Shown here piece after piece: positions 16,724-25,633 of a stretch of DNA of 64,000 bases (positions are counted from its first letter, which is position 1; the number at the start of each line of letters is the position of its first letter). A program made the position numbers and the translations under genes. The notes under the pieces are model-generated. The model made no database searches. It saw only the letters and a list, made by a program, of their open reading frames with translations, and was not told where the DNA came from. The stretch comes from CBDAPX01 sp965198725 (GTDB lineage Bacteria > Pseudomonadota > Alphaproteobacteria > Rhodobacterales > Rhodobacteraceae): NCBI GenBank assembly GCA_965198725.1, contig CBDAPX010000002.1, forward strand, positions 186,001 through 250,000, in the 5' to 3' direction.

Positions 16724-16828
16724 TCGGTTTTTGCTTTTGTGCCGATCAACCGGCGGAAGGGCGATACGTTCGTCGCGGGCTATCCTATGCCACTTGCTAA
16801 CCTCGCGTCGCGATTTGATAATCAGGTT

Positions 16829-17554
16829 ATGGATTGGACCGATCAGGGCATATTGCTGGTCTCGCGCCGACATGGCGAAACATCAGCGATCATTGAGGTG
16901 TTTACCGAGCTGCACGGGCGTGATGCCGGGGTCGTGCGCGGTGGCACCAGCCGTAAGATCGCGCCGATCCTCCAACCCGGGGCGCAATTGGCTGTGACGT
17001 GGCGCGCCCGGCTGGAAGACCATATCGGGACCTATACCGTCGAACCGCTGCGCAGTCGTGCCGCCAACGCACTGTCGGGCCGAATGGCCCTCGCGGGTCT
17101 CAACGCGGTCACAGGCCTTCTGAGCTTTTCCCTGCCTGAACGGGAACCGCAGACGGGGTTTTACCGGCAGACTGAACAATTGCTGGATCTCTTGGGGCAG
17201 GATGATGTCTGGCCTTTGGCCTATCTGCGTTGGGAAATGGCACTGTTGGAGTTGCTGGGCTATGGGCTGGACCTGAGCGCCTGTGCCGTGACTGGGGCGA
17301 CAGAAGGTTTGGCGTTCGTTTCACCAAAATCTGGGCGGGCCGTGACAGAGGAAGGCGCCGGGGCATGGAAAGATCAACTGTTGCCGCTCCCACCTGTGAT
17401 GCTTGGTCACGGGGACGCGTCGGACACAGAGGTCGCAGCTGCTTTGCGCACCACAGGATACTTTCTGAAAAACCGCGTCGCGCCAGAGTTGGCCAACAAA
17501 CCCTTGCCCGAGGCGCGAGAGCGCTTCGTGGATCGGTTTACCAGATCGCTTTGA
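16829..17554 (+). CDS. recO: DNA repair protein RecO
   Basis: RecO loads RecA on SSB-coated single-stranded DNA in the RecFOR pathway. The ATG at 16829 gives the family N-terminus MDWTDQGILLVSRRHGETSA (OB-fold); an upstream ATG at 16739 would add 30 unrelated residues. Typical blocks follow: IEVFTELHGRDAGVVRGG, EDHIGTYTVEPLRSR, the helical middle (QTEQLLDLLGQDDVWPLAYLRWEMALLELLGYGLDLSACAVTG) and the end YFLKNRVAPELANKPLPEARERFV. The 241-residue length is normal. The hydrolase frame separates it from the era-DUF1491 pair, which I would expect to be adjacent. Confidence 0.94.
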   Translation: MDWTDQGILLVSRRHGETSAIIEVFTELHGRDAGVVRGGTSRKIAPILQPGAQLAVTWRARLEDHIGTYTVEPLRSRAANALSGRMALAGLNAVTGLLSFSLPEREPQTGFYRQTEQLLDLLGQDDVWPLAYLRWEMALLELLGYGLDLSACAVTGATEGLAFVSPKSGRAVTEEGAGAWKDQLLPLPPVMLGHGDASDTEVAAALRTTGYFLKNRVAPELANKPLPEARERFVDRFTRSL

Positions 17555-17594
17555 TATTGCCGCCGAAGGATTCAGGCCACGGCTGCAAAGCGCT

Positions 17595-18620
17595 TCAGAC
17601 CAGACCTTGATCCGCCATGGCTTTGCCCGACGCGCGCACGGCCTCAACCCCGTTGCGGAATTCGAGCCCGAGAACGTCGCGCGCCTGATCATTGGCCAAC
17701 GCTTCCTGATATCCCAGAATGGCCCGGATCGTTTTCAGTGCCGGGTCGAAATAGGACAGCGCGCGGATCAGAATGTCGGGCGCCTGACGCGTCGCGATTT
17801 TCCGGCCCGGATGGTCCTCGGCCAGAACGCGTGCCATGTCGCGGTACCACATGAACCGCTCTGCCCCGATGAACCTTTGCCCGGCACTGTCAGGGCGTTC
17901 CAAAGCCCGCAAATGCATCAAGGCCACGTCACGAACGTCGACGATTGTAAAACCGATATTGGGTAAAAGAGGATCAGTCCCTTTCATCAGTCGTTCAACC
18001 AAGTGCAGCGAGGCCGAGATATCCGTGTCCAGCGCCGGGCCCATTACGAAGGCCGGGTTGATCATGGTGATTTTCATTTCGGGCGCGTTGTCTTTGGCCC
18101 AGTCCCAAACCGCTTTTTCCGCGATGGTTTTGGAGCGGGAATAAGGAATGACATCCGACCGGGTCGGATCGGTCCAGTTGGTTTCGTCATAAGCCGTCTG
18201 GTCCGGCCGCATGTCGCAGCCCATGACCGCCGCGATTGACGAGGTCATAATGAACCGTTTGATCCCGGCCCGATGCGCGGCCTGCGCCGCGCGCATGGCC
18301 CCGTCGCGGGCGGGACGGATCACGTCCATCTCATCCTTGGGCTGTACCACCGGCACAGGGGAGGCAGTGTGCATCACCGCGTCCACACCTTGCATGGCAG
18401 CGTCCCAGCCTTCATCCGACAAGAGGTTCAAGGGCACCACCGTCAGCCGCTCAATCGCTGCCGGATCGCTCAGATGCCGCGCCAAAACCTCTTTCAACCT
18501 CGGGCCTTTATCCGCCGACCGCGCCGAGGCGACTACGGTATATCCCGCCTCCAGCACCTGAAGCGTGACATGCTTGCCAATATATCCGGTCGCGCCGGTG
18601 ATCAGAATGGTCTGGGTCAT
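17595..18620 (-). CDS. NAD(P)-dependent epimerase/dehydratase, dihydroflavonol-4-reductase-like
   Basis: A 341-residue extended SDR. The nucleotide-binding loop TGATGYIGKHV starts at residue 8, the serine in TSSIAAVMG and the catalytic YSRSK motif are present, and NPAFVMGPAL, FTIVDVRDVALMHLRALE and FIGAERFMWYRDMA fit the dihydroflavonol/cinnamoyl-CoA reductase group. Its start lies one base after the stop of the upstream repeat protein, with GAGGA in that gene's last codons as ribosome site, so the two form an operon. The natural substrate cannot be deduced. Confidence 0.85.
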   Translation of the reverse strand: MTQTILITGATGYIGKHVTLQVLEAGYTVVASARSADKGPRLKEVLARHLSDPAAIERLTVVPLNLLSDEGWDAAMQGVDAVMHTASPVPVVQPKDEMDVIRPARDGAMRAAQAAHRAGIKRFIMTSSIAAVMGCDMRPDQTAYDETNWTDPTRSDVIPYSRSKTIAEKAVWDWAKDNAPEMKITMINPAFVMGPALDTDISASLHLVERLMKGTDPLLPNIGFTIVDVRDVALMHLRALERPDSAGQRFIGAERFMWYRDMARVLAEDHPGRKIATRQAPDILIRALSYFDPALKTIRAILGYQEALANDQARDVLGLEFRNGVEAVRASGKAMADQGLV

Positions 18621-18621
18621 T

Positions 18622-20892
18622 CTATCCTCTTCCCGTTATGGCTTTGGCCATTTCAACCGCCTGATCTGTGGGCAGGCTGCCCTTGCCAAACTCCACCTTG
18701 TCCGCCCCCATGGCGGTGGCGAGGTTGACCAGCTTTTCAAGGTCTTCTTTTGAGATCCTGTCGCGTTTTCCGCTGCTCATCATCAACAGTTCCAGAAAGT
18801 CGGCGCGCGACGCGTGAAACCCGGCCATGCGCAGGTTGTAGCGATACAAGCTGCCCTGCGTGGCCAGCAGTAACAACAGCAAGATGCCTTGGGGCACCTG
18901 ATCGGCCAGCGTCCGCCACCAACTGCCCGTCTCGCGCTGCAACTCCTGCGACCAGGCGTTGGTGCAAGCCGTCGTGATCGCGCCGTTATCGGGTGTTTCA
19001 GGGTCGGGCGTTCCGCGACAAACCCGCATGAATTCGGCAAAGGTCTCCCGTTGCTGAGCGAGAGGCAACAGACCGGTCCAAAGCCCTTCTATGTCTTGTT
19101 TGACCTTTTCAAGTTCCAGCAAGTTTGGGCTGCGCTGGCCAATGATATCCAGCAACTCGGCGCGGATTGCGTCAATGTCGGGCACCTGTCGCAACCCAGG
19201 CGTTAAATCGCCGTCAAAGAACTTGCGAAACGCGTCGTCAGTGGGTGCGATGTTCTTTACGCTGTCCCGCAACGGGTTAGGATATTGGATCAGCGTGCCT
19301 TCGTCACCATAGATCAGAACCTGGTCATCGCCTAGGGATATGGACCCGCGCAATCCGGCTGCACTGGACCAGTCACCGTAGACCCGAGTTGCCGTGCCAG
19401 ACGCGTCAACCCGAACCAGCATACCTTCGTCGTCATAGACCAGCACGGCGTCCGTTCCGATTGCGGCAGCGCCGACTAACTCGGCAAAGACAGACCAATC
19501 GTCCAAGATGCGCATTGGCGTTCCGGTCGACGCGTCGACCCGGACCAAGGTACCGTTTCCTCCGAAGATCAACGCCGCGTCAGCCCCAAGTGGCGCGGCT
19601 CCTCTGAACACAGAAAAGGGTAACCAATCCCCTCTTGGAATGCGCGTTACTCTTTCAGTTTTTGCGTCGATGCGGGTTATTGTGCCTCCACTACCGTAGA
19701 CGAGCACTGTGTCGTCTCCGAGTGCGATTGCGCCGCTAAAAAAAACCGAGTCGGTCGGATCTCCTGTGAGCCGCGTTGGCGTTTTGGTTGATGCGTCAAC
19801 ACTGACGATCGTGCCACCGCTACCATATGCCAACGATACATTGTCCTTAAGCGCGATTGCGTCGAAAAAGCGAACCGAGTCGAACTGGTCTCCAGCGATG
19901 ATCGTTTGCGCTTCTTTTGATGCGTCGACCCGTATCAGGGTGCCGTAGTCGCCGTGGACCAATACCGCGTCGTCGCCCAGGGCCGTAACACCGAAGAAGC
20001 GTGTCGAACCGGACCAATCCCCGGTGAGGCGAGTCGGAATTCCCGTCGATGTGTCGATCCGGATCAGCGTGCCTTTATCGCCATGTATCAGCGCCGCGTT
20101 GTCCCCAAGCGCGGTGGCACCGTATAATCGTGTTGAGCTGGACCAGTCTCCTGTGATGACCGTTGGCGTTCCAGTCGCGGTGTCGATACGGACCAGTGTG
20201 CCTTCGTCACCAGAGACCAGAATGGTACCATCGGCAAAGGCAGTGGCGTCGAAGAAACGCGCCGATCCGGACCAGTCCCCAGTGAGAGGCGTTGGCGTTC
20301 CGGTTGCTGCCTCAACCCGCACCAGCGTGCCGCTGGTGCCAAAGACCAATACCGCGTTTGACCCGAGCGCGATGGCACCTTGGAAATCCGTCAACGCGCC
20401 CCAATCGCCGCGGATTTGCGTTAGCAATCCAGTCGATGCATCAACCCGTACCAGTGAATTAGCGCTGCCGTAGACGAGCGCCGCGTTGTCGCCAAGAGAA
20501 ATGGCGCCAGTGAAGCGCGTCACGCTGGGACCGTCCTCCGCTAAAGACAGCCCGGTATTTCCTAGGGCATCCGTCAAACGATCCCGCAGCCCTTCGCGCT
20601 TTTCATCCAGGTTCGCCAGCGCCTGTTCCAGCGCGGCTTCGCGTTCGACCAATGTAATTCGCCGACCATCGAGGTATTGCCGGATGTAGGGCAGCGCGAG
20701 GTAGTAGAAGAGACCGGCGACGATTGTCAGGACCAGAAAACCGAGGATGATCCGTGCGGCGGTGGTCGACCGACGTGCGCGTTGGCGCAGTTGCAGGACG
20801 ATGTCCTGCGGCGTGTTGCTGCCTTCGTATTCTGCCTGATGCGTGTCCCATTCCGCCCGCAGTCGTTGCTGGTGACACCGTTCAGCGCGTTC
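18622..20892 (-). CDS. Membrane-anchored protein with ten tandem 43-residue beta-propeller-like repeats
   Basis: The frame is open for 756 codons. In order: a charged N-terminal part; a transmembrane segment (RIILGFLVLTIVAGLFYYLA, about codons 48-67); a coiled-coil-like stretch (VEREAALEQALANLDEKREG); ten repeats of about 43 residues of the type GDWSGSTRFFGATALGD-nnn-LVYGDxGTLVRVDASTGTPTRLT; a helical part with two cysteines; a second transmembrane segment (GILLLLLLATQGSLYRY); and a cytoplasmic tail. The repeats probably form one or two propellers in the periplasm. The only usual start in frame is TTG 20652, which would lose the first membrane segment, so the 5' end is disturbed: either TTG 20925 with a TAA at 20893-20895, or ATG 20909 with a one-base frameshift (MTFRPK then ERAERCHQQ). 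Function unknown. Confidence 0.65.
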   Translation of the reverse strand, partial: ERAERCHQQRLRAEWDTHQAEYEGSNTPQDIVLQLRQRARRSTTAARIILGFLVLTIVAGLFYYLALPYIRQYLDGRRITLVEREAALEQALANLDEKREGLRDRLTDALGNTGLSLAEDGPSVTRFTGAISLGDNAALVYGSANSLVRVDASTGLLTQIRGDWGALTDFQGAIALGSNAVLVFGTSGTLVRVEAATGTPTPLTGDWSGSARFFDATAFADGTILVSGDEGTLVRIDTATGTPTVITGDWSSSTRLYGATALGDNAALIHGDKGTLIRIDTSTGIPTRLTGDWSGSTRFFGVTALGDDAVLVHGDYGTLIRVDASKEAQTIIAGDQFDSVRFFDAIALKDNVSLAYGSGGTIVSVDASTKTPTRLTGDPTDSVFFSGAIALGDDTVLVYGSGGTITRIDAKTERVTRIPRGDWLPFSVFRGAAPLGADAALIFGGNGTLVRVDASTGTPMRILDDWSVFAELVGAAAIGTDAVLVYDDEGMLVRVDASGTATRVYGDWSSAAGLRGSISLGDDQVLIYGDEGTLIQYPNPLRDSVKNIAPTDDAFRKFFDGDLTPGLRQVPDIDAIRAELLDIIGQRSPNLLELEKVKQDIEGLWTGLLPLAQQRETFAEFMRVCRGTPDPETPDNGAITTACTNAWSQELQRETGSWWRTLADQVPQGILLLLLLATQGSLYRYNLRMAGFHASRADFLELLMMSSGKRDRISKEDLEKLVNLATAMGADKVEFGKGSLPTDQAVEMAKAITGRG

Positions 20893-20923
20893 TTAGGGCG
20901 GAATGTCATCGTAGGGAAGGTTC

Positions 20924-20965
20924 AAAAAAATATCCTCACGCAATGTCCCAAGGGTGCGTGAGGAT
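20924..20965 (-). terminator. Rho-independent terminator of mcd
   Basis: An 11-bp perfect stem, ATCCTCACGCA (20932-20942) with TGCGTGAGGAT (20955-20965), loop of 12, followed on the minus strand by A and seven T residues. It lies about 70 bases past the mcd stop and directly before the repeat-protein gene, so that gene needs its own promoter or readthrough. Confidence 0.9.
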
Positions 20966-21036
20966 GCGCTTTGACGTCAAGAGTTTTCCCGGCCCGGTTG
21001 TGCGACGCCGCAAACCGAGCTGGGTTGATCGTTTTG

Positions 21037-22725
21037 TTAAGCCATCAAGCGACGCGCGATGACCTGTGCCTGAATTTCTGCGGCGCCTTCAAAGATGTTC
21101 AGGATACGTGCGTCGCACAAAATACGGCTGATTTTGTATTCCAGCGCAAAACCGTTGCCGCCGTGGATTTGCAGACCGTTATCCGCCGCAGCCCAGGCCA
21201 CGCGCGCGCCGAGCAGCTTGGCCATGCCCGCCTCTAGGTCACAGCGGCGGCCTTCGTCTTTTTCGCGGGCCGAGAAATAAGTCAGCTGACGCGCGACCAT
21301 GATTTCCACGGCCATCATGGCCAGTTTGCTGGACACGCGCGGGAAGTTGATCAGGGATTTGCCGAATTGCTTGCGGTCTTGGGCATATTGCATCGACACG
21401 TCCAGCGCGGATTGTGCAACGCCGACGGCTCGGGCCGCGGTTTGGATGCGCGCGCTTTCGAAGGTTTCCATCAGCTGTTTAAAGCCTTTGCCTTCTTCGC
21501 CGCCCAGCAGGTTTTCGCCCTTCACGTGGAAGTTGTCGAACCCCAATTCGTATTCCTTCATACCGCGATAGCCGAGCACCTCGATCTCGCCGCCGGTCAT
21601 GCCCTCGGTCGGGAAGGGTGCCTCATCCGTGCCCGGCGTCTTTTCGGCCAGGAACATCGACAGGCCTTTGTAATCAGACGTGTCTGGGTCGGTCCGGGCC
21701 AACAGGGTCATGACGTGAGTCCGGGCCGCATGTGTGATCCAAGTTTTGTTGCCGGTCACCTTGTAATCGCCGTTCTCGTCCTTGACCGCGCGGGTTCGCA
21801 GCGATCCCAAATCGGAGCCCGTGTTTGGTTCGGTGAACACGGCCGTCGGCAAGGTTTCGGCGCTTGCCAGCTCTGGCAACCATTTCTGCTTTTGCTCTTC
21901 CGTGCCACCGGCGAGGATCAACTCGGCGGCAATTTCGGATCGGGTGCCAAGCGAGCCGACGCCGATATATCCGCGCGACAATTCTTCGGACACAACGCAC
22001 ATGGACGCTTTGGACAGGCCAAATCCGCCATATTCCTCGGGAATGGTCAGGCCAAAGACACCCATTTCGGCGAGCTCATTGATCACCTCTAGGGGGATCA
22101 ATTCATCCTTGAGATGCCATTCGTGGGCATATGGCTCGACCTTCTCGACCGCGTAGCGCCGGAATTGATCCCGGATCATTTCAAGCTCTTCATCCAGACC
22201 AGACGCGCCGAACATCACGTTTGCCGACTGCTCTTCCATAAGCTCTACAAGCCGGGACCGTGCGGCTTGGGTATTGCCAGATTGGGTCAGTGTCATGACG
22301 GCCGGGTCCATCATGTCCCGCATATCGTCCTGCGACAGCCCCATATCCTGCAGGCGAACGACCTCACCCTGGTTCATCTGGATGCCGCCGTAAATCTGCC
22401 AGAGGTATTCGCCAAAGCAGATTTGGTGGATCAGCTGTTCTGTCTCGGCATACTTGCCTTCGGCGCTCAGGGCCGTGGCCCAACCCTGCATCTGACGCAG
22501 GCTTTCCACATATGTAGCCAGCCATGCCAGCCCATGTGCCGCACATTGGTTGGCTTCGACCAACCCGCCAGAGACGCGACCGTTGCTGCTGACCATGTCG
22601 CGGACAGAGTTTTTGGCCTTTTCCAGAATGCGCTCTACCGGGGCCAAAGCGGCGCCCGTGACGTCCAGCAAATCTGCCAGAACAACGCCATCTGTCATTG
22701 TCATATCCTGTCCGTCATGAGCCAT
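21037..22725 (-). CDS. mcd: (2S)-methylsuccinyl-CoA dehydrogenase, acyl-CoA dehydrogenase family
   Basis: A 562-residue acyl-CoA dehydrogenase with about 160 extra N-terminal residues, the layout I know for methylsuccinyl-CoA dehydrogenase, which oxidises (2S)-methylsuccinyl-CoA to mesaconyl-C1-CoA in the ethylmalonyl-CoA pathway. Core motifs: GVFGLTIPEEYGGFGLSK, FTEPNTGSDLGSLRTRA, KTWITHAARTHVM, the C-terminal DRKQFGKSLINFPRVSSKLA, GLQIHGGNGFALEY and the catalytic-base candidate Glu546 in NIFEGAAEIQ. Electrons should pass to ETF, whose genes lie at 32.9-34.6 kb. A strong terminator follows. A general acyl-CoA dehydrogenase is less likely because of the long N-terminal domain. Confidence 0.85.
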   Translation of the reverse strand: MAHDGQDMTMTDGVVLADLLDVTGAALAPVERILEKAKNSVRDMVSSNGRVSGGLVEANQCAAHGLAWLATYVESLRQMQGWATALSAEGKYAETEQLIHQICFGEYLWQIYGGIQMNQGEVVRLQDMGLSQDDMRDMMDPAVMTLTQSGNTQAARSRLVELMEEQSANVMFGASGLDEELEMIRDQFRRYAVEKVEPYAHEWHLKDELIPLEVINELAEMGVFGLTIPEEYGGFGLSKASMCVVSEELSRGYIGVGSLGTRSEIAAELILAGGTEEQKQKWLPELASAETLPTAVFTEPNTGSDLGSLRTRAVKDENGDYKVTGNKTWITHAARTHVMTLLARTDPDTSDYKGLSMFLAEKTPGTDEAPFPTEGMTGGEIEVLGYRGMKEYELGFDNFHVKGENLLGGEEGKGFKQLMETFESARIQTAARAVGVAQSALDVSMQYAQDRKQFGKSLINFPRVSSKLAMMAVEIMVARQLTYFSAREKDEGRRCDLEAGMAKLLGARVAWAAADNGLQIHGGNGFALEYKISRILCDARILNIFEGAAEIQAQVIARRLMA

Positions 22726-22872
22726 GAATCACATCCTCTGTTTGGTTGCCCGGGTGTAGGCATTTTGCAGTTGCAGCGCAACAAAAATTCGTTTGATCGT
22801 TACGTAGTTTCCAAAAATTGCGCGTCCAATTTTTGCAGTGCGGCATTTCGACGATGGTGCTAGGACGCTGTC

Positions 22873-23643
22873 ATGCTGCATGTTTTCGCCGATATGTCCC
22901 CTGTTATTGTTGGATTGGTCTTTTTGGTCGCACTGGTGGCCGGGATGGTAAAAGGGCTGGTTGGCTTTGCGATGCCGATGGTGATGATCGCCGGGCTCAG
23001 CAGCGTGATGAGCCCCGAATTGGCGCTTGGGGCGTTGATCATTCCGACGCTTGTGACCAACGGCATGCAAGCGTTCCGCCAAGGGCTTTCAGCAGCGTTG
23101 GCCTCTGTTTATCGTTTCCGGGCCTTCCTGATGATTGGGTTTGTGTGCTTGGTACTCAGCGCTCAGATGGTGCGTGTTCTGCCGCAGGACACATTGTTGA
23201 TGCTGATTGGTATACCGATAACCGGGTTTGCGCTGTTTCAGCTTTTGGGACCCGAGTTAAAGCTGAACGCCCACAGCACCCGGGTTGAGCTGGGTGTTGG
23301 CGCCTTTGCTGGTCTTATCGGGGGATTTTCCGGCGTTTGGGGGCCGCCAACCGTAGCCTATCTGACGGCTTTGGGAACGGAAAAGACTGAACAGATGCGC
23401 GTGCAGGGCGTGATTTACGGTGCAGGTGCCGTCGCTCTGTTTTTCGCGCATATTGCTTCGGGTGTTCTCAACACCTCCACCGCGCCGCTTTCCGTGGTTT
23501 TGGTGATCCCGGCGGTTGCAGGAATGTGGATTGGCTCTCGGCTGCAAGATGGGATTGACCAGCGTCGGTTCCGCCTTGCCACGTTGACGGTGCTGGTCAT
23601 CGCTGGGCTTAACCTGATTTATCAGGGGGTGATCATGTCCTAG
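22873..23643 (+). CDS. TauE/SafE-family sulfite or sulfonate exporter-like permease
   Basis: A 256-residue membrane protein with about eight hydrophobic segments. The twofold family pattern is visible: FLVALVAGMVKGLVGFAMPM near the N-terminus and GAFAGLIGGFSGVWGPPTVAYL in the second half, each with the glycine-rich half-helix typical of TauE/SafE transporters. These move small organic or sulfur anions across the inner membrane; the substrate is not readable here. It is divergent from mcd and convergent with pckA, so it is probably transcribed alone. Confidence 0.88.
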   Translation: MLHVFADMSPVIVGLVFLVALVAGMVKGLVGFAMPMVMIAGLSSVMSPELALGALIIPTLVTNGMQAFRQGLSAALASVYRFRAFLMIGFVCLVLSAQMVRVLPQDTLLMLIGIPITGFALFQLLGPELKLNAHSTRVELGVGAFAGLIGGFSGVWGPPTVAYLTALGTEKTEQMRVQGVIYGAGAVALFFAHIASGVLNTSTAPLSVVLVIPAVAGMWIGSRLQDGIDQRRFRLATLTVLVIAGLNLIYQGVIMS

Positions 23644-23686
23644 GGGGTCGTGGCGCACAGGGTCGCGCGCCACACCGTATAACCAC

Positions 23687-25285
23687 TCAGCCGATCGCAG
23701 CGGCCTTCACGTCCTCGTCGATGTACGGCACGTACTGTTCAAAGTTGTCCGCGAACATCTGCACCAGTTTTGCGGCCTGCTCGTCATAAGCTGCCTTGTC
23801 ATCCCAGGTCCGGCGCGGATCCAGCAAAAGCTCTGCAACGCCCGGCACCATGACTGGAACGTCAAAGCCGAAATTCGGATCCTTGCGGAACGGTGCTTCT
23901 GCCAAAGAGCCATCCAGTGCAGCGGTCAGCAAAGCGCGGGTCGCCTTGATCGGCATCCGCGAACCAACGCCATAAGCGCCGCCGGTCCAACCGGTATTCA
24001 CCAACCAGCAGGTCGCGCCATGCTGCGCGATCTTTTCGCGCAGCAAGTTGCCATACACCTCTGGGCGACGCGGCATGAACGGCGCGCCAAAACAGGTTGA
24101 GAATGTCGGCTCCGGTTCGGTCACGCCGCGCTCAGTTCCCGCCACTTTTGATGTGAAGCCGGACAAGAAGTGGTACATCGCTTGCGCGGGTGTCAGACGG
24201 GCGATGGGCGGCAGCACACCAAAGGCATCGCAAGTCAGCATGATAATGTTCTTGGGATGGCCACCCAATGCGCTTGCCGACGCATTGGAAATGTATTCCA
24301 GCGGATATGCGCAGCGCATGTTGGCGGTCAGGCTGTCATCCTCGAAATCCAGCTCTTTGGTATCGGGATCATAAACCATGTTTTCGATCACTGTGCCGAA
24401 TTTGGTTGTCGTCGCATAAATCTCTGGCTCGGCTTCGGCGCTGAGCGAGATGGTTTTGGCATAGCAGCCGCCTTCAAAGTTGAAGGTGCCGCGGTCCGAC
24501 CAACCGTGTTCGTCATCACCGATCAGCGTGCGGCCCGGATCCGCGGACAACGTGGTCTTGCCCGTCCCACTGAGACCAAAGAAGACGGCCGTATCGACCG
24601 TATTTCCATGGGCGTGATTGGCCGAACAGTGCATTGGCATGATGCCTTTTTCCGGCAAGAGATAGTTCAAAAGCGTGAAGACAGATTTCTTGTTCTCGCC
24701 GGCGTATTCCGTACCACCTATAAGGATCAGCTTACGCTCGAAATTCATCGCAATCACGGTTTCGCTGCGACAGTTGTGCTTGGCTGGGTCCGCATAGAAG
24801 CTCGGGCAGTTGATCACCGTAAAATCGGCGGTGAAATCGTCGAGCTCTTCACGGTCGGGGCGGCGTAGCATGTGGCGGATGAACAGGTTGTGCCACGCCA
24901 GTTCTGTCACCATCCGGACGTTGATTGCATGTGCCGGGTCGGCTCCGCCTACGAGGTCCTGCACGAAGTAGTCGCGGCCCTTCATATGCTCGACCATGTC
25001 ATCATAAAGGGCGTCAAACCCTTCGGGCGACATTTCAGCGTTGTTATCCCACCAGATTGTGTCCGCGACATCAGCAGTTTTGACGACGTGCTTGTCTTTT
25101 GGCGACCGCCCGGTGAATTTCCCGGTTGTGACCAGAAAAGAACCGCCGCGGCCCAAAGAGCCTTCGCCCCGGGACAGCGCCTGTTCGATGATGTCCGGCT
25201 CAATCAGGTTATAATAGACATTGCTCAGACCCTCTATGCCCTGATCTTCGAGGCGAAAGTTCGGGTTTACCCGTCCTGATGTCAT
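23687..25285 (-). CDS. pckA: Phosphoenolpyruvate carboxykinase (ATP)
   Basis: PEPCK decarboxylates and phosphorylates oxaloacetate to PEP, the entry to gluconeogenesis. In the 532-residue protein TTGKFTGRSPKDKH (53-66), the substrate segment MHCSANHAHG, the P-loop GLSGTGKTTLSADPGR (from 237) and GDDEHGW are all present. ATG 25285 is chosen because AAGGAG lies 10 bases before it; an ATG at 25294 is too close to that site, and a longer frame to 25372 is not protein-like. It is divergent from chvI, as in other alphaproteobacteria, with about 350 bases between start codons. Confidence 0.97.
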   Translation of the reverse strand: MTSGRVNPNFRLEDQGIEGLSNVYYNLIEPDIIEQALSRGEGSLGRGGSFLVTTGKFTGRSPKDKHVVKTADVADTIWWDNNAEMSPEGFDALYDDMVEHMKGRDYFVQDLVGGADPAHAINVRMVTELAWHNLFIRHMLRRPDREELDDFTADFTVINCPSFYADPAKHNCRSETVIAMNFERKLILIGGTEYAGENKKSVFTLLNYLLPEKGIMPMHCSANHAHGNTVDTAVFFGLSGTGKTTLSADPGRTLIGDDEHGWSDRGTFNFEGGCYAKTISLSAEAEPEIYATTTKFGTVIENMVYDPDTKELDFEDDSLTANMRCAYPLEYISNASASALGGHPKNIIMLTCDAFGVLPPIARLTPAQAMYHFLSGFTSKVAGTERGVTEPEPTFSTCFGAPFMPRRPEVYGNLLREKIAQHGATCWLVNTGWTGGAYGVGSRMPIKATRALLTAALDGSLAEAPFRKDPNFGFDVPVMVPGVAELLLDPRRTWDDKAAYDEQAAKLVQMFADNFEQYVPYIDEDVKAAAIG

Positions 25286-25633
25286 GTCTCTCATTCTCCT
25301 TTTGACGTTCCTCGAGACGCGCAGAGTGCGGTTTCTCAGAACGTAAAACGGGCTCCATGCCCGCAATGCCACGCGGTCTTAACATGACGATTTAGGACGT
25401 GAACAGGACGCAAACAGGCAGTTAGCGCCATCAGAGCAACATTTAGCGCAACCATCATCGGTACAGTTATCGTGGCGTGCAACTCTATGAGACAATTCAC
25501 TAAATGATAATGGAATTGCAGTGAAATGTCCGGGATCCGAAAGCGCGATTCGCACATAACGATTGATTCGCTCTGTGAAAAAAGGGCATAGTGGAAAAAA
25601 ACACCAATTATAACGAGCAGAGCAGAGGCGCGT

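Noticed and set aside
18622..20640. Regularly spaced repeats of about 129 bases, first considered as a CRISPR or tandem-repeat array
   Set aside because: The periodicity is the coding repeat of a 43-residue protein unit; copies are diverged at third positions and there are no unique spacers.
23644..23686. GTGGCGC...GCGCCAC inverted repeat between the TauE-like gene and pckA as a terminator
   Set aside because: A 7-bp stem with a 10-base loop and no T-run on either strand is too weak to call.
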